Assembly: GCF_012277315.1 (NCBI RefSeq) | Contig: NZ_CP051157.1 | Span: 1 to 64,000, forward strand | Direction: 5' to 3' | Origin: Wolbachia endosymbiont of Ctenocephalides felis wCfeJ | GTDB lineage: Bacteria > Pseudomonadota > Alphaproteobacteria > Rickettsiales > Anaplasmataceae | DNA: 64,000 nucleotides | Shown here: piece after piece, positions 19,054 to 28,940 of the stretch | Numbering within the stretch: the first letter of the stretch is position 1 | How the letters are laid out: each line of letters opens with the position of its first letter | The notes under the pieces: model-generated | Told to the model about the DNA's origin: nothing | The model's input: only the letters and a program-made list of their open reading frames with translations | Database searches by the model: none | Position numbers and translations under genes: made by a program

Positions 19054-19614
19054 TTAAACACTTTCAGTAGACACAGAAACTGCACCATAGGTTAAAAGTA
19101 ATTCCTCAAGCTCATAGTGGTCAGCAGCAGCATAATCTAATACTGTCATTCCCCAATTATTTCTAGCATTAACATTTGCGTTGTGTTTTAGTAACACCTT
19201 AGCTATGTCAACTTTTCCCACCATAGCAGCAAAGTGGAGTGGTGTGTTGTCATATCTACCCTTAGCATTAACGTCAGCACCTTTTTCAATCAGATGTTCT
19301 ACTATTGCTAAGTTTTTACACATAATAGCATAGTGCAATACTGCCATTCCCTTATTATTCTTAGTATTAACATCTGCATTGTGTTTTAGTAGCACTCTAG
19401 CTGTGCCAAATCTTCCCATCACAGTAGCAAAGTGTAGTGGGGTGTTACCATTTTTATCTTTAGCGTTAACATCAGCACCTTTTTCAATGAGGCATTCTGT
19501 CGTTTCTGTACTCCCACTTCTAGCAGCATAGTGCAGCGAAATTCTATTTTGTTCGTTCTTAACATTAACATCTACATTGTGTTCTAATAGTACCTGAGCT
19601 ACGGCAACCCTGTT
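19054..19614 (-). CDS. 3' exon of the nuclease/NB-ARC/ankyrin gene (ankyrin repeats 6-11)
   Basis: This 187-codon stretch (with stop) completes the gene whose 5' part lies at 21904-24747. Read from 19614 downward it starts NRVAVAQVLLEHNVDVNV, which fits as the second half of an ankyrin repeat whose first half, SLHLAIEMG, ends the upstream exon; the codon frame is preserved exactly. Five more repeats follow (ISLHYAARSG, TPLHFATVMG, AVLHYAIMCK, TPLHFAAMVG, TVLDYAAADH) before the stop. On its own it has a possible ATG at 19644, but that start lies inside the intron, so independent expression is less likely than splicing. Confidence 0.8.
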   Translation of the reverse strand, partial: NRVAVAQVLLEHNVDVNVKNEQNRISLHYAARSGSTETTECLIEKGADVNAKDKNGNTPLHFATVMGRFGTARVLLKHNADVNTKNNKGMAVLHYAIMCKNLAIVEHLIEKGADVNAKGRYDNTPLHFAAMVGKVDIAKVLLKHNANVNARNNWGMTVLDYAAADHYELEELLLTYGAVSVSTESV

Positions 19615-20586
19615 ATCTAAGTGAAGAAGGTCGCCCTTCCTCACTCGACTTCAGAACCGTACTTGAGACTTTCACCTCATACGGCTCCTCTATAATTTGG
19701 TGCTTGTCATGCATACTTTTGTGTAATTCATCATGACAATGTCCATGCAACAAGGATAAATTTCTGTTCATATTATTGCGCCTATTACGGTCTTTATGAT
19801 GTATCTCTAGAATATCCTCATTCTTAAACCAAAGTTGGCAATGACTACATTTACCTTGTTGCAATTTCAGTAATTTTATTACTCTTGGTCGCTTACCTGG
19901 AATTTTCTTTAGACGATTACCCCAATAAACCCAATCCCCATCATACGGAGATTTAGTTCCTTTCACTTTGACATGCCGTTTAATAGTATAATCTCCGTGC
20001 TTAGTAAGGTATATTTTGTTACTTGTCATAAACCTCCAATTATCGTTTTTATACTTTTTAAAGTATTTTCTTTTAATCCAGCTTCGTCCTTTGTTTTGGT
20101 GTCTAACAACTGCCCATTTCCAAAGCTTTCTAAACATTACACTACCCATCAAATTAAAGGTCTTATTCGAAACTACCGATAAGTAGTATTGGCTCCATCC
20201 TCTGATGATAGGATTGAGTTCTTTAATTACTACCTCTTGCATTGCTCCTCTTAATCCTCTAAGCTTGCGTTTAATAGTAATATTGTGCTGTTTTATAGAT
20301 TCACGACTCGGTTTGATAAATAATTTGTAACCTTTCTTACTATTTCTTGTTCGATAATGTCTTATTGAAAAACCAAGAAAATTAAATCCTGGCTTTTCTC
20401 CACTTAGAGTGTGGGAAATCCTTGTTTTTGAGGGTTTTAATTCTAATCCGATGGTTTTTAGCCATTCTTCGATTAGTATTTTTGCCTTAAGGATGATTTC
20501 CTCACTCTCATGCATGACAACAAAATCATCAGCGTAAAAATTATACTGAGAGTTTGCTGTGCCCGTTGATGCGATGTTGTACCAAA
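19613..20586 (-). pseudogene. group II intron maturase, C-terminal frame (RT5 to HNH)
   Basis: This frame holds the rest of the intron protein after a one-base shift: the reverse transcriptase YADDF box (codons at 20525-20536), then RT6-7, a maturase X domain (WSQYYLSVVSNKTFNLM, KLWKWAVVRHQNKGRSWIKR) and a zinc HNH endonuclease (CSHCQLW...LEIHHKDRNRRNNMNRNLSLLHGHCH). It runs on through domain V and VI of the intron RNA, and its TAA uses the first two exon bases. It lacks its own good start; ATG at 20515 is inside the active-site region. Without frame restoration the protein is broken. Confidence 0.8.
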
Positions 20587-21903
20587 TTTTTTCTTTCTAT
20601 ATAGAAAAAGTTCACTCTTTAATGCTTCTTTAATATATTGTTCCAGACCATGTAGTGCTATACAAGCTAATAATGGAGAAATAGTCCCTCCTTGAATCGT
20701 ACCACTTCTAGTTGGTTGGAGAGTTCTGTTTTCTACTACACCTGCTTTCAACCATCCTTTTATAATGCTTCTTAAAGTTGGTGTGGTATTGAGTTTTTCA
20801 AGCAACGCATAGTGTTTTATATTGTCGAAACATCCAGAAATATCAGCATCTAAACAATATGCTGTTTTCTGTTTGAGTGCACTGAATATGGCTTCAATAG
20901 CATCATGGCATGACCTACCAGGTCTAAAACCATATGTGTTCTGCTCAAATTTTGCTTCCCACTCCGGTTCTATCACCATTTTAACAAGTGTTTGTTTTGC
21001 TCGATCTGATATTGTGGGAATACCAAGTGAGCGATGCTCCGATGGCCTGCCAGGTTTTGGGATCAAGACCCGTCTTGATGGTTTTGCTTTTTCTCTTATG
21101 TCTAAAGAATTTGCTAATAACAATCTTTCTTTTTTACTAAGATTGGACTTTCCATCGACACCTGCAGTCTTTTTCCCTCTGTTGTCCTGAGTTACCTTTC
21201 TAACAGCGAGTATTTTTGCACTTGTTGATTTGAGTAATAACCTCTGAAGATTATGCATCTTTTTGATATCATTACATTGTGAAGCTCGATAAATTCGTTT
21301 TTGTAGCTTGAATGAAGATTTCTCCAGCTTACGCCAAGGAATTTCATTCCATTCATACCTAACTTTTTGTTGGTCCATAACATATACACTACTACTCACA
21401 ACTTTACCTTCCAAATTACAGTGTTTACGTCTGCATATCCCAAATATTACTTTGGGCTTTAGCTTCTTAAACAATCCTTCCACATAAATGCTTGCGGCTG
21501 GCTACCTACTTATATCCGGATGAATATAAGAGCATTTATATGGTTACCCCGTTCCATGATTTTGTTTCCCGTTAGACTTAGATCCCTACTATTTACCGGA
21601 AGCTGAGAACACCTATAATTAAGGATCGGTACCCTTAATTCCTCTTTGCTTCATACCTTTTGGTCAATGCGTAATCAACCTTATTTCGCATATTAATCGT
21701 CACGATAATTCAAACATAGGTTCTTCTCATAATCATATCTAACTCTTTTTGCAGGGATTTACCATAAGGTTAGGTATTACCTGCTTTTGTCTCATGCTTG
21801 CACCTCAAAGGTTGCCACTCTCTGAAATGTGAGACATACTTTATCTCCGATGTCTAGAGAAGATGGAATTTAACCATCACAAAATCATGACTTCGGATCG
21901 CAC
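19615..21903 (-). mobile_element. group II intron inserted in the ankyrin gene
   Basis: About 2,289 nt. The 5' end reads GTGCGATCC (GUGYG consensus; complement at 21899-21903) and the 3' end is ...TTAGAT (AY consensus). Domain V is visible as the 34-nt hairpin starting GAGCCGTATG and closing GTACGGTTC (complement at about 19654-19687), followed by a domain VI stem. About 420 nt of structured RNA precede the protein frame. With these ends the flanking exons join in frame within one ankyrin repeat. An alternative 5' end two bases earlier (GTGTG) would not restore the frame. Confidence 0.88.
20473..21378 (-). pseudogene. group II intron reverse transcriptase, N-terminal frame (RT0-RT4)
   Basis: Encodes the fingers and first palm part: KVTQDNRGKKTAGVDG (RT0/1), RRVLIPKPGRPSEHRSLGIPT (RT1), NTYGFRPGRSCHDAIEAI (RT2), CLDADISGCFDNIKH (RT3, first catalytic Asp) and GTIQGGTISPLLACIALHGLE (RT4). 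The frame then shifts in a run of six A (complement T-run at 20587-20592): adding one base restores WYNIAS...YADDF. I start at the ATG for MDQQKVRYEWN; a GTG further up (21483) is possible. It is a broken gene unless the run is a sequencing error or is corrected by slippage. Confidence 0.82.
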
Positions 21904-24747
21904 ACCCATCTCAATAGCAAGGTGTAGCGAAGTGTCGCCATCTTTATCCTTAGCATTAACATCTGCTTTGTATTTTAGTAGTATTTGTGCTATATTAGCT
22001 TTTCCTTTCTGAGCAGTTAAGTGAAGTGGAGTGTTGCCGTTCTTATCCTTAGTGTTGACATCAGTACCATTTTTAATAAGACATTTCACTATGTCTAATT
22101 CTCCACTCCAAGCAGCATAATGCAATGGAGTCCAACCATATTCGTCTTTAGCATTAACATTAGCACCTTCATTGATTAGGTATTCCACTACATCCCACTT
22201 TTCACTTTTGGCAGCACAATGTAATAGAGTCCAGCCATATTCGTCTTTAGCATTAATATTAGCACCTTTATCGATCAGGCATTTTACTATATCCAACTTT
22301 CCCCCCTCAACAGCATAGTACAATGGAATTCTGTTACTTCCATCCTTAGTATCAACATCAGCACCTTTGCTAGCCAGGCATTTCACCATATCCACACCTC
22401 CCATTCCAGCAGCATAATGCAATGGAGTAGCACCATATCCATTTTTAGCATTAATGATTTCATAAAGCTTATCTGGATGCTTTTCCTCTATATGTGTTAG
22501 TATGGCTTCAATTGCTTCATAATCATCACTTTCAGCAAGTAGATGTAAATTAGTATCCTTTATGGGCAAAATAACTTCAAATTCAGGATAGCGTTGATAT
22601 ACCCAAACAGGATTAAAATAAAAATCATCAATCAACCTACCATGCTTACTTGCATATTTCCAAATGGACGCAATATGAATCACACTGTATTGTGTTATAT
22701 TACCAGTATTTGTTAAATCCAGAGCTTCTCTTAAGATTTCTTCTTCCTGTTTTACCTCACTATTTATCAATTCCAGAGCTCTTCTTAAGACTTCTTCTTC
22801 TCTGCCTTTCTCTTGCAATTCTAATCTCGTTACTTTCTGCACTAGTCTGTGAATGTTTGCCACTCCCTCTTTTAAGTCAATTATTGAATATCTATCAAGT
22901 AACTCAACAGCACTCCACAACTTTTCTTCATTATCGGTTACCAGCTTTGAAAAGATTTCTTCTATACAAATCTTGTCAGGAGCAAGATAAGCCATTACTT
23001 CTAGAACATTCAATGCTTCCGGCCCACATTCTTTTTGTGCTATAGCATCAATCGTAATTTTCCAAGTTATGAATGTTGTTTTAGTATAACGGTCACTTTT
23101 ATATTTGGACTCAAAGTCGAGCAGTTTCTCTGCTTCTTCTTCATACTTCTTCAGATAATCACTAACACCAATTTTTTCTTTACCCCTATAACTCAGTGCA
23201 ATATTTTTTTCGTTAATATATGCAACCGCTTGTCCCAAAGCTAATGGGAAATATTGTAGTTCCTGTGTTAGTTTTTTTATTTCTTCATCTTGTAAATTAT
23301 CTATTATATTTAAAGCCCTCTTAACAAACTTTACAGCCTCCGTTTCCTTGAACACACCTAGCTGTATTGTTTTTATCCCTCCCTCGCTTTCTGCTATTCT
23401 CCAATTTTTATTACGAGAAGTAACTAGAACATAAGGTTTTTTATGTCTAGGATGTAAAGATGAAGGTAAAAACTTTTTAATGTCTTTATATCCCTCAGCA
23501 TTATCAAAAATAAATAGGCTCTTCCTTCTCCTTCTTGCAAAGAAAGCATATATTTCTTCAACAATAGCTTCTATCGCCTTGTCCTTTTCGTGCTTATCTT
23601 TGGGGGAAATACCTACTCTCTTGTCTTCAGCTAGCCTCAAGAAAGAATTTCTCATATACTCAAAGTTTTCAGCATTTATCCATATAACATTGCCACCATA
23701 ATACTTTCCATATTTGTAAGCATATTTCCTAGCTAACTCACTTTTTCCCACCCCTCCAAGACCACTAATAGTAGCAACCTGCGATATAACCGCTTGCCTG
23801 CCCGTGCTCCTTCGTAGTGCATCATGTAAGACTTTTAATTCACTACTTCTTCCAGTAAAAGATGCCACTGGCTCCATCATGCCAAACCAAATCTCTCCTA
23901 AAATTTCCTCTCTTATTTCTTCAAGTAGCGCTTTCGCTTGTTCGTATGATAGAAATCTCTCTCCTTTTTCTTCCATCAACTTCAGCACTTCTTCCTGGTA
24001 ACGGCTGCAGAAGTGCTTCACATCGGTATTGCTGAATTCCTTGCAAAACTCACTTTTAATGATCTCACGCAGTTCAGTTCCGCTTGGCAAATTGACTGCA
24101 AATACTAATTTATTTAAAAAGTCTTCTATTTCTTCATCGCTGACTTCTCTACCTATCTCGTGCTTTATAAAATCCTTATTTTCCTGCAAGTATGAGATAA
24201 TACTACTATCAAATTTATATCTTGTACCATTACCTATATCTAGAAACTCATCTTGTGTATCTACCCTTATAACTGAAATTTCCTTTCCTTCATTCTTTCC
24301 ACTCGACATCATTCTCAGTTTTCTCACTCCGTGTTGTGTCGAATCTGCGAAATCAAAATCAGCATTTGTAACAATAACAAAATCTTCTATTCTACCCTCA
24401 AACTCTCCGTTACTTTTGATCTTCAAATAAGCAATGAGGTATTTTATTAAACCAAACGCACCACCCTTTCCTGGCGTTAATAAGTTACCTATGCTGATTT
24501 TTCTGTGCCTGTCCTCCTTATGCTTGATTTGTATAAATCTGTGTACTACTTTTCCGCCTTGTTCATAACAAAGAACAATATCATCAAAATCCTTAGCTGA
24601 CTCCTTTTCTGTGAATAGGTGAAAAGAATATTCCCTATCTACTGCACGTTTAGAAAACAGCGCTAGCCATCTCAATTGGTACATAATACCAGGAAAGGTA
24701 CATTTAACCACTGAGCAGGACGATCTTCTAGACACCCTGAGCCTCAC
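21904..24747 (-). CDS. 5' exon: nuclease-like / NB-ARC / ankyrin STAND (NLR-like) protein
   Basis: Encodes 948 residues before the intron; with the 3' exon the protein would be about 1,134. Residues 20-240: a DUF4297/Cap4-like domain with a PD-(D/E)XK pattern, FDD at 54-56 and QIKHK at 73-77. Residues 298-640: NB-ARC NTPase with Walker A GLGGVGKS (329-336), Walker B LFIFDN (411-416), VTSR (442-445), PLAL (501-504) and an MHD-like IHRLVQ (632-637). Residues 771-948: five and a half ankyrin repeats. This is effector, switch, sensor order as in antiviral or plant NLR proteins. The start at GTG 24747 is uncertain; ATG 24684 (MYQLRWLAL) is an alternative. Target is unknown: phage or host. Confidence 0.8.
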
Positions 24748-24875
24748 ATAATTTTAAAAATAGTACCAATAAATGGTAAAAGAGTAATAAACTTATATGT
24801 CATGATATATAGATATCGTAGCGTAGATCTGAGAATATCTACGAGATGTGCTGCAAATGCAAACAAAAAATACAG

Positions 24876-26300
24876 CTAACTACTCAACTTCTCACTCAAA
24901 ATCGAATTTACAACATCAGGGCTGGCTTTTCCCTTAGTAGATCTCATGACTTCGCCGACGAAAAATCCGTATAGCTTTGTTTTACCGTTTTTGTATTCTT
25001 GAACTTTATCTTGGTTGTTATTGACGATTTTATCGATAATCCCTGATATTTGATCTTTATCGGTTACCTGCCTCAGGTCCTGCTCTTCTATAATGAGAGG
25101 CGCAGATTTGCCAGTTTCAAACATAATGTCAAAAACTTGCTTGCCAAGCTTAGCAGAAATCGTTCCATCAACGATAAAATCCAAGAGTTCCGACAAGGCA
25201 TGTGCTCTGATCGGAGAGCTCGCAATATCAATACCTGCTTTATTCAAACGACCGAAAAGCTCTACAGTTAGCCAAGTAACAGCGAGCTTTGAATCGTGCT
25301 TTTTTATCAACTCCTCAAAGTAATCAGCAATTGCTTTATCAGAAGTAATAACATCTGCATCGTATTCACTGATACCCAAATCCTCGATGTATCGCAGCTT
25401 TTTTTGATCTGGCAACTCAGGCAAAGATGATTTAATAGAATCTATTTTGTCCTGGTTTATCTCAACAGGCAATAAATCAGGTTCTGGAAAATACCTATAG
25501 TCGCTTGCATCTTCTTTGTTTCGCATCACCTTTGTTTTTCCCAAAGCTACATCAAATAACAAGGTATCTTGACTTATCTCCCCTCCACTTTCCAAAATTT
25601 CAATCTGTCTTGGTATTTCATAGTCTATAGCTTGCGTAATATAACGTATTGAGTTTAGGTTTTTTATCTCACAACGAGTGCCAAATCCGCTACTGCCCTT
25701 TGGACGAACAGAAACATTTGCGTCACAACGAAGTGATCCTTTCTCCATATCACCATCACATGAACCAATGTACCGCAAAATCTGTCTCAATTTTTTCATA
25801 AATTCTGCAGCTTCCGCAGACGACCGAAGATCCGGTTCTGTAACGATTTCCATCAAAGTAACCCCTGCACGATTTAAATCTACGTAAGTTTTGCTATCTT
25901 CATGAATGCTTTTCCCTGCATCCTGCTCTAAATGAATTCTTGCGATTCTTATTTCTTTCGTATTATTGTTGATAAACACCCTGCCATTTTTAACTATCGG
26001 CTCAAAAAACTGAGTTATCTGGTAACCTTGCGGTAAATCAGGGTAAAAATAATTTTTCCGATCAAAGTAGGAAGACTTATTAATTTCTGCGGAAAGTGCA
26101 AGACCAGTGCGTATCGCCTGCTCTATGCAGTAATAGTTTAGTATTGGTAGTGTACCTGGCATTGCTGCGTCAACTAGAGAAACTTGAGTGTTATGCTCAA
26201 CACCAAACTCAGTTGGTGAACTAGAAAATAGCTTCGCCTTAGAAGAAACTTGAGCGTGTACCTCAAGTCCAATTACCGCTTCCCAATCCTCTTTTGCCAT
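24876..26300 (-). CDS. gatB: aspartyl/glutamyl-tRNA amidotransferase subunit B
   Basis: A 474-residue kinase-like subunit of GatCAB, which converts mischarged Glu-tRNA(Gln) and Asp-tRNA(Asn) to the amidated forms. Signatures: [21 protein letters not shown] (about 6-26), [38 protein letters not shown] (about 84-99) and [11 protein letters not shown] (about 191-201). The C-terminal YqeY-like helical domain (residues 320-474) is complete. It is needed where GlnRS or AsnRS is missing. gatA and gatC are not in the window. Confidence 0.96.
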   Translation of the reverse strand: MAKEDWEAVIGLEVHAQVSSKAKLFSSSPTEFGVEHNTQVSLVDAAMPGTLPILNYYCIEQAIRTGLALSAEINKSSYFDRKNYFYPDLPQGYQITQFFEPIVKNGRVFINNNTKEIRIARIHLEQDAGKSIHEDSKTYVDLNRAGVTLMEIVTEPDLRSSAEAAEFMKKLRQILRYIGSCDGDMEKGSLRCDANVSVRPKGSSGFGTRCEIKNLNSIRYITQAIDYEIPRQIEILESGGEISQDTLLFDVALGKTKVMRNKEDASDYRYFPEPDLLPVEINQDKIDSIKSSLPELPDQKKLRYIEDLGISEYDADVITSDKAIADYFEELIKKHDSKLAVTWLTVELFGRLNKAGIDIASSPIRAHALSELLDFIVDGTISAKLGKQVFDIMFETGKSAPLIIEEQDLRQVTDKDQISGIIDKIVNNNQDKVQEYKNGKTKLYGFFVGEVMRSTKGKASPDVVNSILSEKLSS

Positions 26301-26691
26301 GTATTTGATTTAAATAATAATCTTCATATTCTGCAAAATTAGTACAAAAAGTCAAAACAAAACTCATGTTTTTATATTTTTATCTTAATTTTTTAACCGA
26401 TGGTTTAAGAGCAATGCATACCAAGAATATAAAAAACCACTTGACAGTTCCAAAAAGTCTGCTTACCATATGGTTGAAGCTATTTATTTATCTTCAGTCT
26501 GTGCAGATAAAATGACAAAAAACTCAATGTATTTGGCGTCTCATATTTAATTTTTTGCACTATGTGCACTTATGTCTTTAATAAACTTTCAAGGTTTTTA
26601 CCTATATAAGCTAAAATGCGCTTGTTAAAGCGTTTAAAACAGTAAAAAACGCCGATTAAAAGATAGATAGTGAATAAATAGCTAACAGGGT

Positions 26692-26727
26692 TTCTTTTGC
26701 CTTTTTTCTGCTTAGTAAATTTCTTAA
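26692..26727 (+). repeat. dispersed motif copy B (TTCTTTTGCC...TTAGTAAATTTCTTAA)
   Basis: One of four copies in the window, all in the same orientation: 6375-6409, 26692-26727, 26835-26872, 42151-42186. The core is a pyrimidine-rich block followed by (T)TAGTAAATTTCTTAA. Origin unknown; the AAAAACGCC block 50-60 nt upstream is shared by copies B and C. Confidence 0.6.
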
Positions 26728-26834
26728 CGTTTAAATTTAGATCAGTTGCGGTTTAAAAGCAGCGAGATTAGACGTTTAGAATAAAAAAACGCCAGTTTAT
26801 AAAGTTAATATAAATAATTAGCCACCAACGGGCC

Positions 26835-26872
26835 TTCTTTTGCCTTTTTTTCTCATTTAGTAAATTTCTTAA
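26835..26872 (+). repeat. dispersed motif copy C
   Basis: Second of two near-tandem copies, about 143 nt after copy B. It directly precedes the 189-bp composite palindromic repeat. Confidence 0.6.
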
Positions 26873-26877
26873 ACTCT

Positions 26878-27066
26878 GTCATTCCGGCGCTTGACGCTGG
26901 AATCCAGCCTTATTTTCATTTTTACGCAAAATCGAAAATAAGAGGTCTCTTATATTTATCCACGCAAATAGATAAGCCTTATTTTCATTTTTATATAGAA
27001 TCGAAAATAAGAGATTTCTTATGTTCATCGAAGGGTGTCATTCCAGCGCGTGACGCTGGAATCCAG
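26878..27066. repeat. 189-bp composite palindromic repeat, copy 1
   Basis: Nested structure: a palindromic element hairpin (GTCATTCCGGCG..GCTGGAATCCAG), an inverted repeat CTTATTTTC/GAAAATAAG, a short linker with TTATCCACGCAAATA, a second CTTATTTTC/GAAAATAAG pair, a linker, and a closing element hairpin. A second copy with the same order and about 90% identity by eye lies at 62291-62481. Confidence 0.85.
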
Positions 27067-27094
27067 AGATTTTATAATGGACCATTTTGGAAAT

Positions 27095-27124
27095 CTGGAT
27101 CCCAGTGTCAAGCACTGGGATGAC
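27095..27124. repeat. Wolbachia palindromic element hairpin
   Basis: CTGGATCCCAG, a short loop, CTGGGATGAC. Same stem family as the elements in leuS and truB; here it forms the second half of a double-hairpin unit with the end of the composite repeat. Confidence 0.75.
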
Positions 27125-27233
27125 ATTATTAAGTAGCACTGGAATAACAGACAAAGGGGTTACAGGGATGACACCCACAACCCTGTCATTACAACGTGTA
27201 ATGTAGGTTTTTACCGTTGGCTAGTATTCTACT

Positions 27234-27390
27234 TGCAAAATTTGCACATATTATTTTACAATAATCATCAATAACATAAAACAATTCTGTTATATTCTAT
27301 ATGCATTGGGTGACCTCCTACCATCTCTAAAATACTGGAATTTATCCTCTTTCTCTTCTTTGCTCTATTTTCTTTCTAATCCATGGTTAG
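27234..27390 (-). mobile_element. remnant of an IS982-type element (transposase 5' end)
   Basis: Aligns by eye with the promoter-proximal end of the complete IS982 at 13.8-14.0 kb: TTCTGTTATATTCT, the GGGTGACCTCC (cf. GGGTAACCTCC) ribosome-site block, the ..TTTATCCTCTTTCTC.. block and the end CTAATCCATGGTTAG (cf. CTAACCCATAGTTGG). The rest of the transposase is gone. It is more diverged than a recent copy, so it comes from an older or different IS982. Its end supplies the stop codon of the next gene. Confidence 0.65.
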
Positions 27391-28940
27391 CCGTCTTTAC
27401 GAGCTACTCTAAATGCTTCACGCATATTTAAATCTACAAATTTTGTACTAGGTTGAACTTGGAGATCACCTTGTTTTTTAATATGACAAATTGTCTGAGA
27501 ACCATCTTTCCAGTGAATTATCACTCGATTATCAAAATTCCTTAGCGTTGCCTCAATCTCTTTACTATCTTTTCCCGCTAGCCTAATAGATTCTAACAAA
27601 TAATATAAAAATTCACTTGGCTTGCCGTTGGTTTTCTCTCTCCACTGTTCTGTCTCTTTTAGCTCTGAGAGTTTTTCCTTTAATTTAATTTTCCTTCCTA
27701 CTAATCTATTACTTTCCATCTGTAATGCCAGCTCCCTAACTTCTTCAAGTTGTTTTTCAACTCTGCTTTCTAATGAATTAGCGGTGGTATCTTCATTTTT
27801 GGAAGTAGAACTATCAGATGCAGTTGCCTGCCTTTGCCCACTATTTGTTAATTCTTGAGGTTGTTTATCCTGCTGTGGCAACAGTGACTGCTGCAGTGAT
27901 TGCCACAGTGACTGCGGCCATTCCCATGTGCACGGGTTAAACTTATTCGCAGTGTTTTCCACAGCTTTTGCTGCGTTTTTAACGCCATTCATTGTATTCA
28001 ACATTTCCTCTATAGTTTTTTTTATATTTTTCAACGCATCATTAAGCTCAGGACCTACACTTTTTAGAACGCTATCCTTAACTAACCTCAATATTTGTGA
28101 TTGAAAATCGTCCTTCTCTTTACTCTCAAATTTATTTTCCATTACCGATATAACACTACCTTTTCTCCATGGAAGTAAAATATCTAAATTGCTGAAGTTC
28201 TGAACAAAATTATATGCATTATTTACTTCATTGCTTCTGAATTTACTGAGTGTTATGCATATACCAACGATAACAATAAAGCCTAATGCTGCAATGGAAG
28301 CCCATTCTTTCCAACCTTTGATGTAAGCAAAGCCAAATTTTGCCAATGCACAACCTATAATTAGGCTACTTAGTACATATGGCACAGTAAGCAAAATAAT
28401 TTTATTTCTATTCTCTTTTCTTTTATTCTCTAATGTTTCTTCCTGTTTTTCAGAGATTGGCAAAATTATAGAAAAATTTTCTTTTTTGTTGCCTATGAGG
28501 CTCATGTCTGGAATAATTTCTACTGTCAGCGCATTCTGAACAATTTCACTTCTTCCACTAGTTTTTCCGCTTCTAATCTTTTCATCTATTGTACTATTAC
28601 CATCTTTTAATTTCTCATCTTTTATTTCTTGTGTATATATACGCTTTATAACAAGAAAGGTTACCAAGGCTATCCCAAGCATAACAGAGGCAAGAATATA
28701 GGCTGGCATTATTTGTGAACTGAGAATATTTGTGATGAAACTCACATCATTACTAGTTATTATAACTGCAGCAACATAAGCTGAGGAGAATTGGAGCCAA
28801 GTATTTATGGCTACCGTAGGTAAAGTGTTATTTACAGAATATTTCTTTGTTGCACGCCATGCTTTAGCTGGAAAACCAGTTATTTGCTTTGTTCCAAAGT
28901 CTAAGTTTATATGAGCGCTATCTTTAATACCTGAGCTCAT
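27387..28940 (-). CDS. hypothetical four-TM protein with coiled-coil C-terminus
   Basis: A 517-residue protein of no family I recognise. Four hydrophobic helices in two pairs (about residues 44-66, 78-100, 178-200, 212-232). Residues 290-330 include helical repeats (LNDALKNIKKTIEEMLNTMNG), then a Gln-rich linker (QSLWQSLQQSLLPQQDKQPQ) and a charged coiled coil (about 385-440). The TAA stop lies in the terminal repeat of an IS982 remnant, so the C-terminus may be truncated. A ribosome site AGGGATTT precedes the ATG. The layout (TM plus coiled coil) is seen in other Wolbachia proteins that may face the host. Confidence 0.7.
   Translation of the reverse strand: MSSGIKDSAHINLDFGTKQITGFPAKAWRATKKYSVNNTLPTVAINTWLQFSSAYVAAVIITSNDVSFITNILSSQIMPAYILASVMLGIALVTFLVIKRIYTQEIKDEKLKDGNSTIDEKIRSGKTSGRSEIVQNALTVEIIPDMSLIGNKKENFSIILPISEKQEETLENKRKENRNKIILLTVPYVLSSLIIGCALAKFGFAYIKGWKEWASIAALGFIVIVGICITLSKFRSNEVNNAYNFVQNFSNLDILLPWRKGSVISVMENKFESKEKDDFQSQILRLVKDSVLKSVGPELNDALKNIKKTIEEMLNTMNGVKNAAKAVENTANKFNPCTWEWPQSLWQSLQQSLLPQQDKQPQELTNSGQRQATASDSSTSKNEDTTANSLESRVEKQLEEVRELALQMESNRLVGRKIKLKEKLSELKETEQWREKTNGKPSEFLYYLLESIRLAGKDSKEIEATLRNFDNRVIIHWKDGSQTICHIKKQGDLQVQPSTKFVDLNMREAFRVARKDG

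Larger units (their letters stand above)
26301..27386. other. 1.1-kb gene-free region built of repeats and an IS remnant
   Basis: No intact ORF. From left to right: an AT-rich stretch upstream of gatB; two related repeat units with the motif TTCTTTTGCC...TAAATTTCTTAA (26692-26727 and 26835-26872), each preceded by an AAAAACGCC segment; a 189-bp composite palindromic repeat (26878-27066); a further hairpin (27095-27124); a remnant of an IS982-type end (about 27234-27390). Confidence 0.8.

Noticed and set aside
21903-21905. Intron 5' end at GTGTG (21905)
   Set aside because: Also fits GUGYG, but only GTGCG at 21903 restores the ankyrin frame with an AY 3' end.
26878-27124. Regularly spaced palindromes as a CRISPR array
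   Set aside because: Units are palindromic elements with no constant spacer length, few copies and no cas genes.
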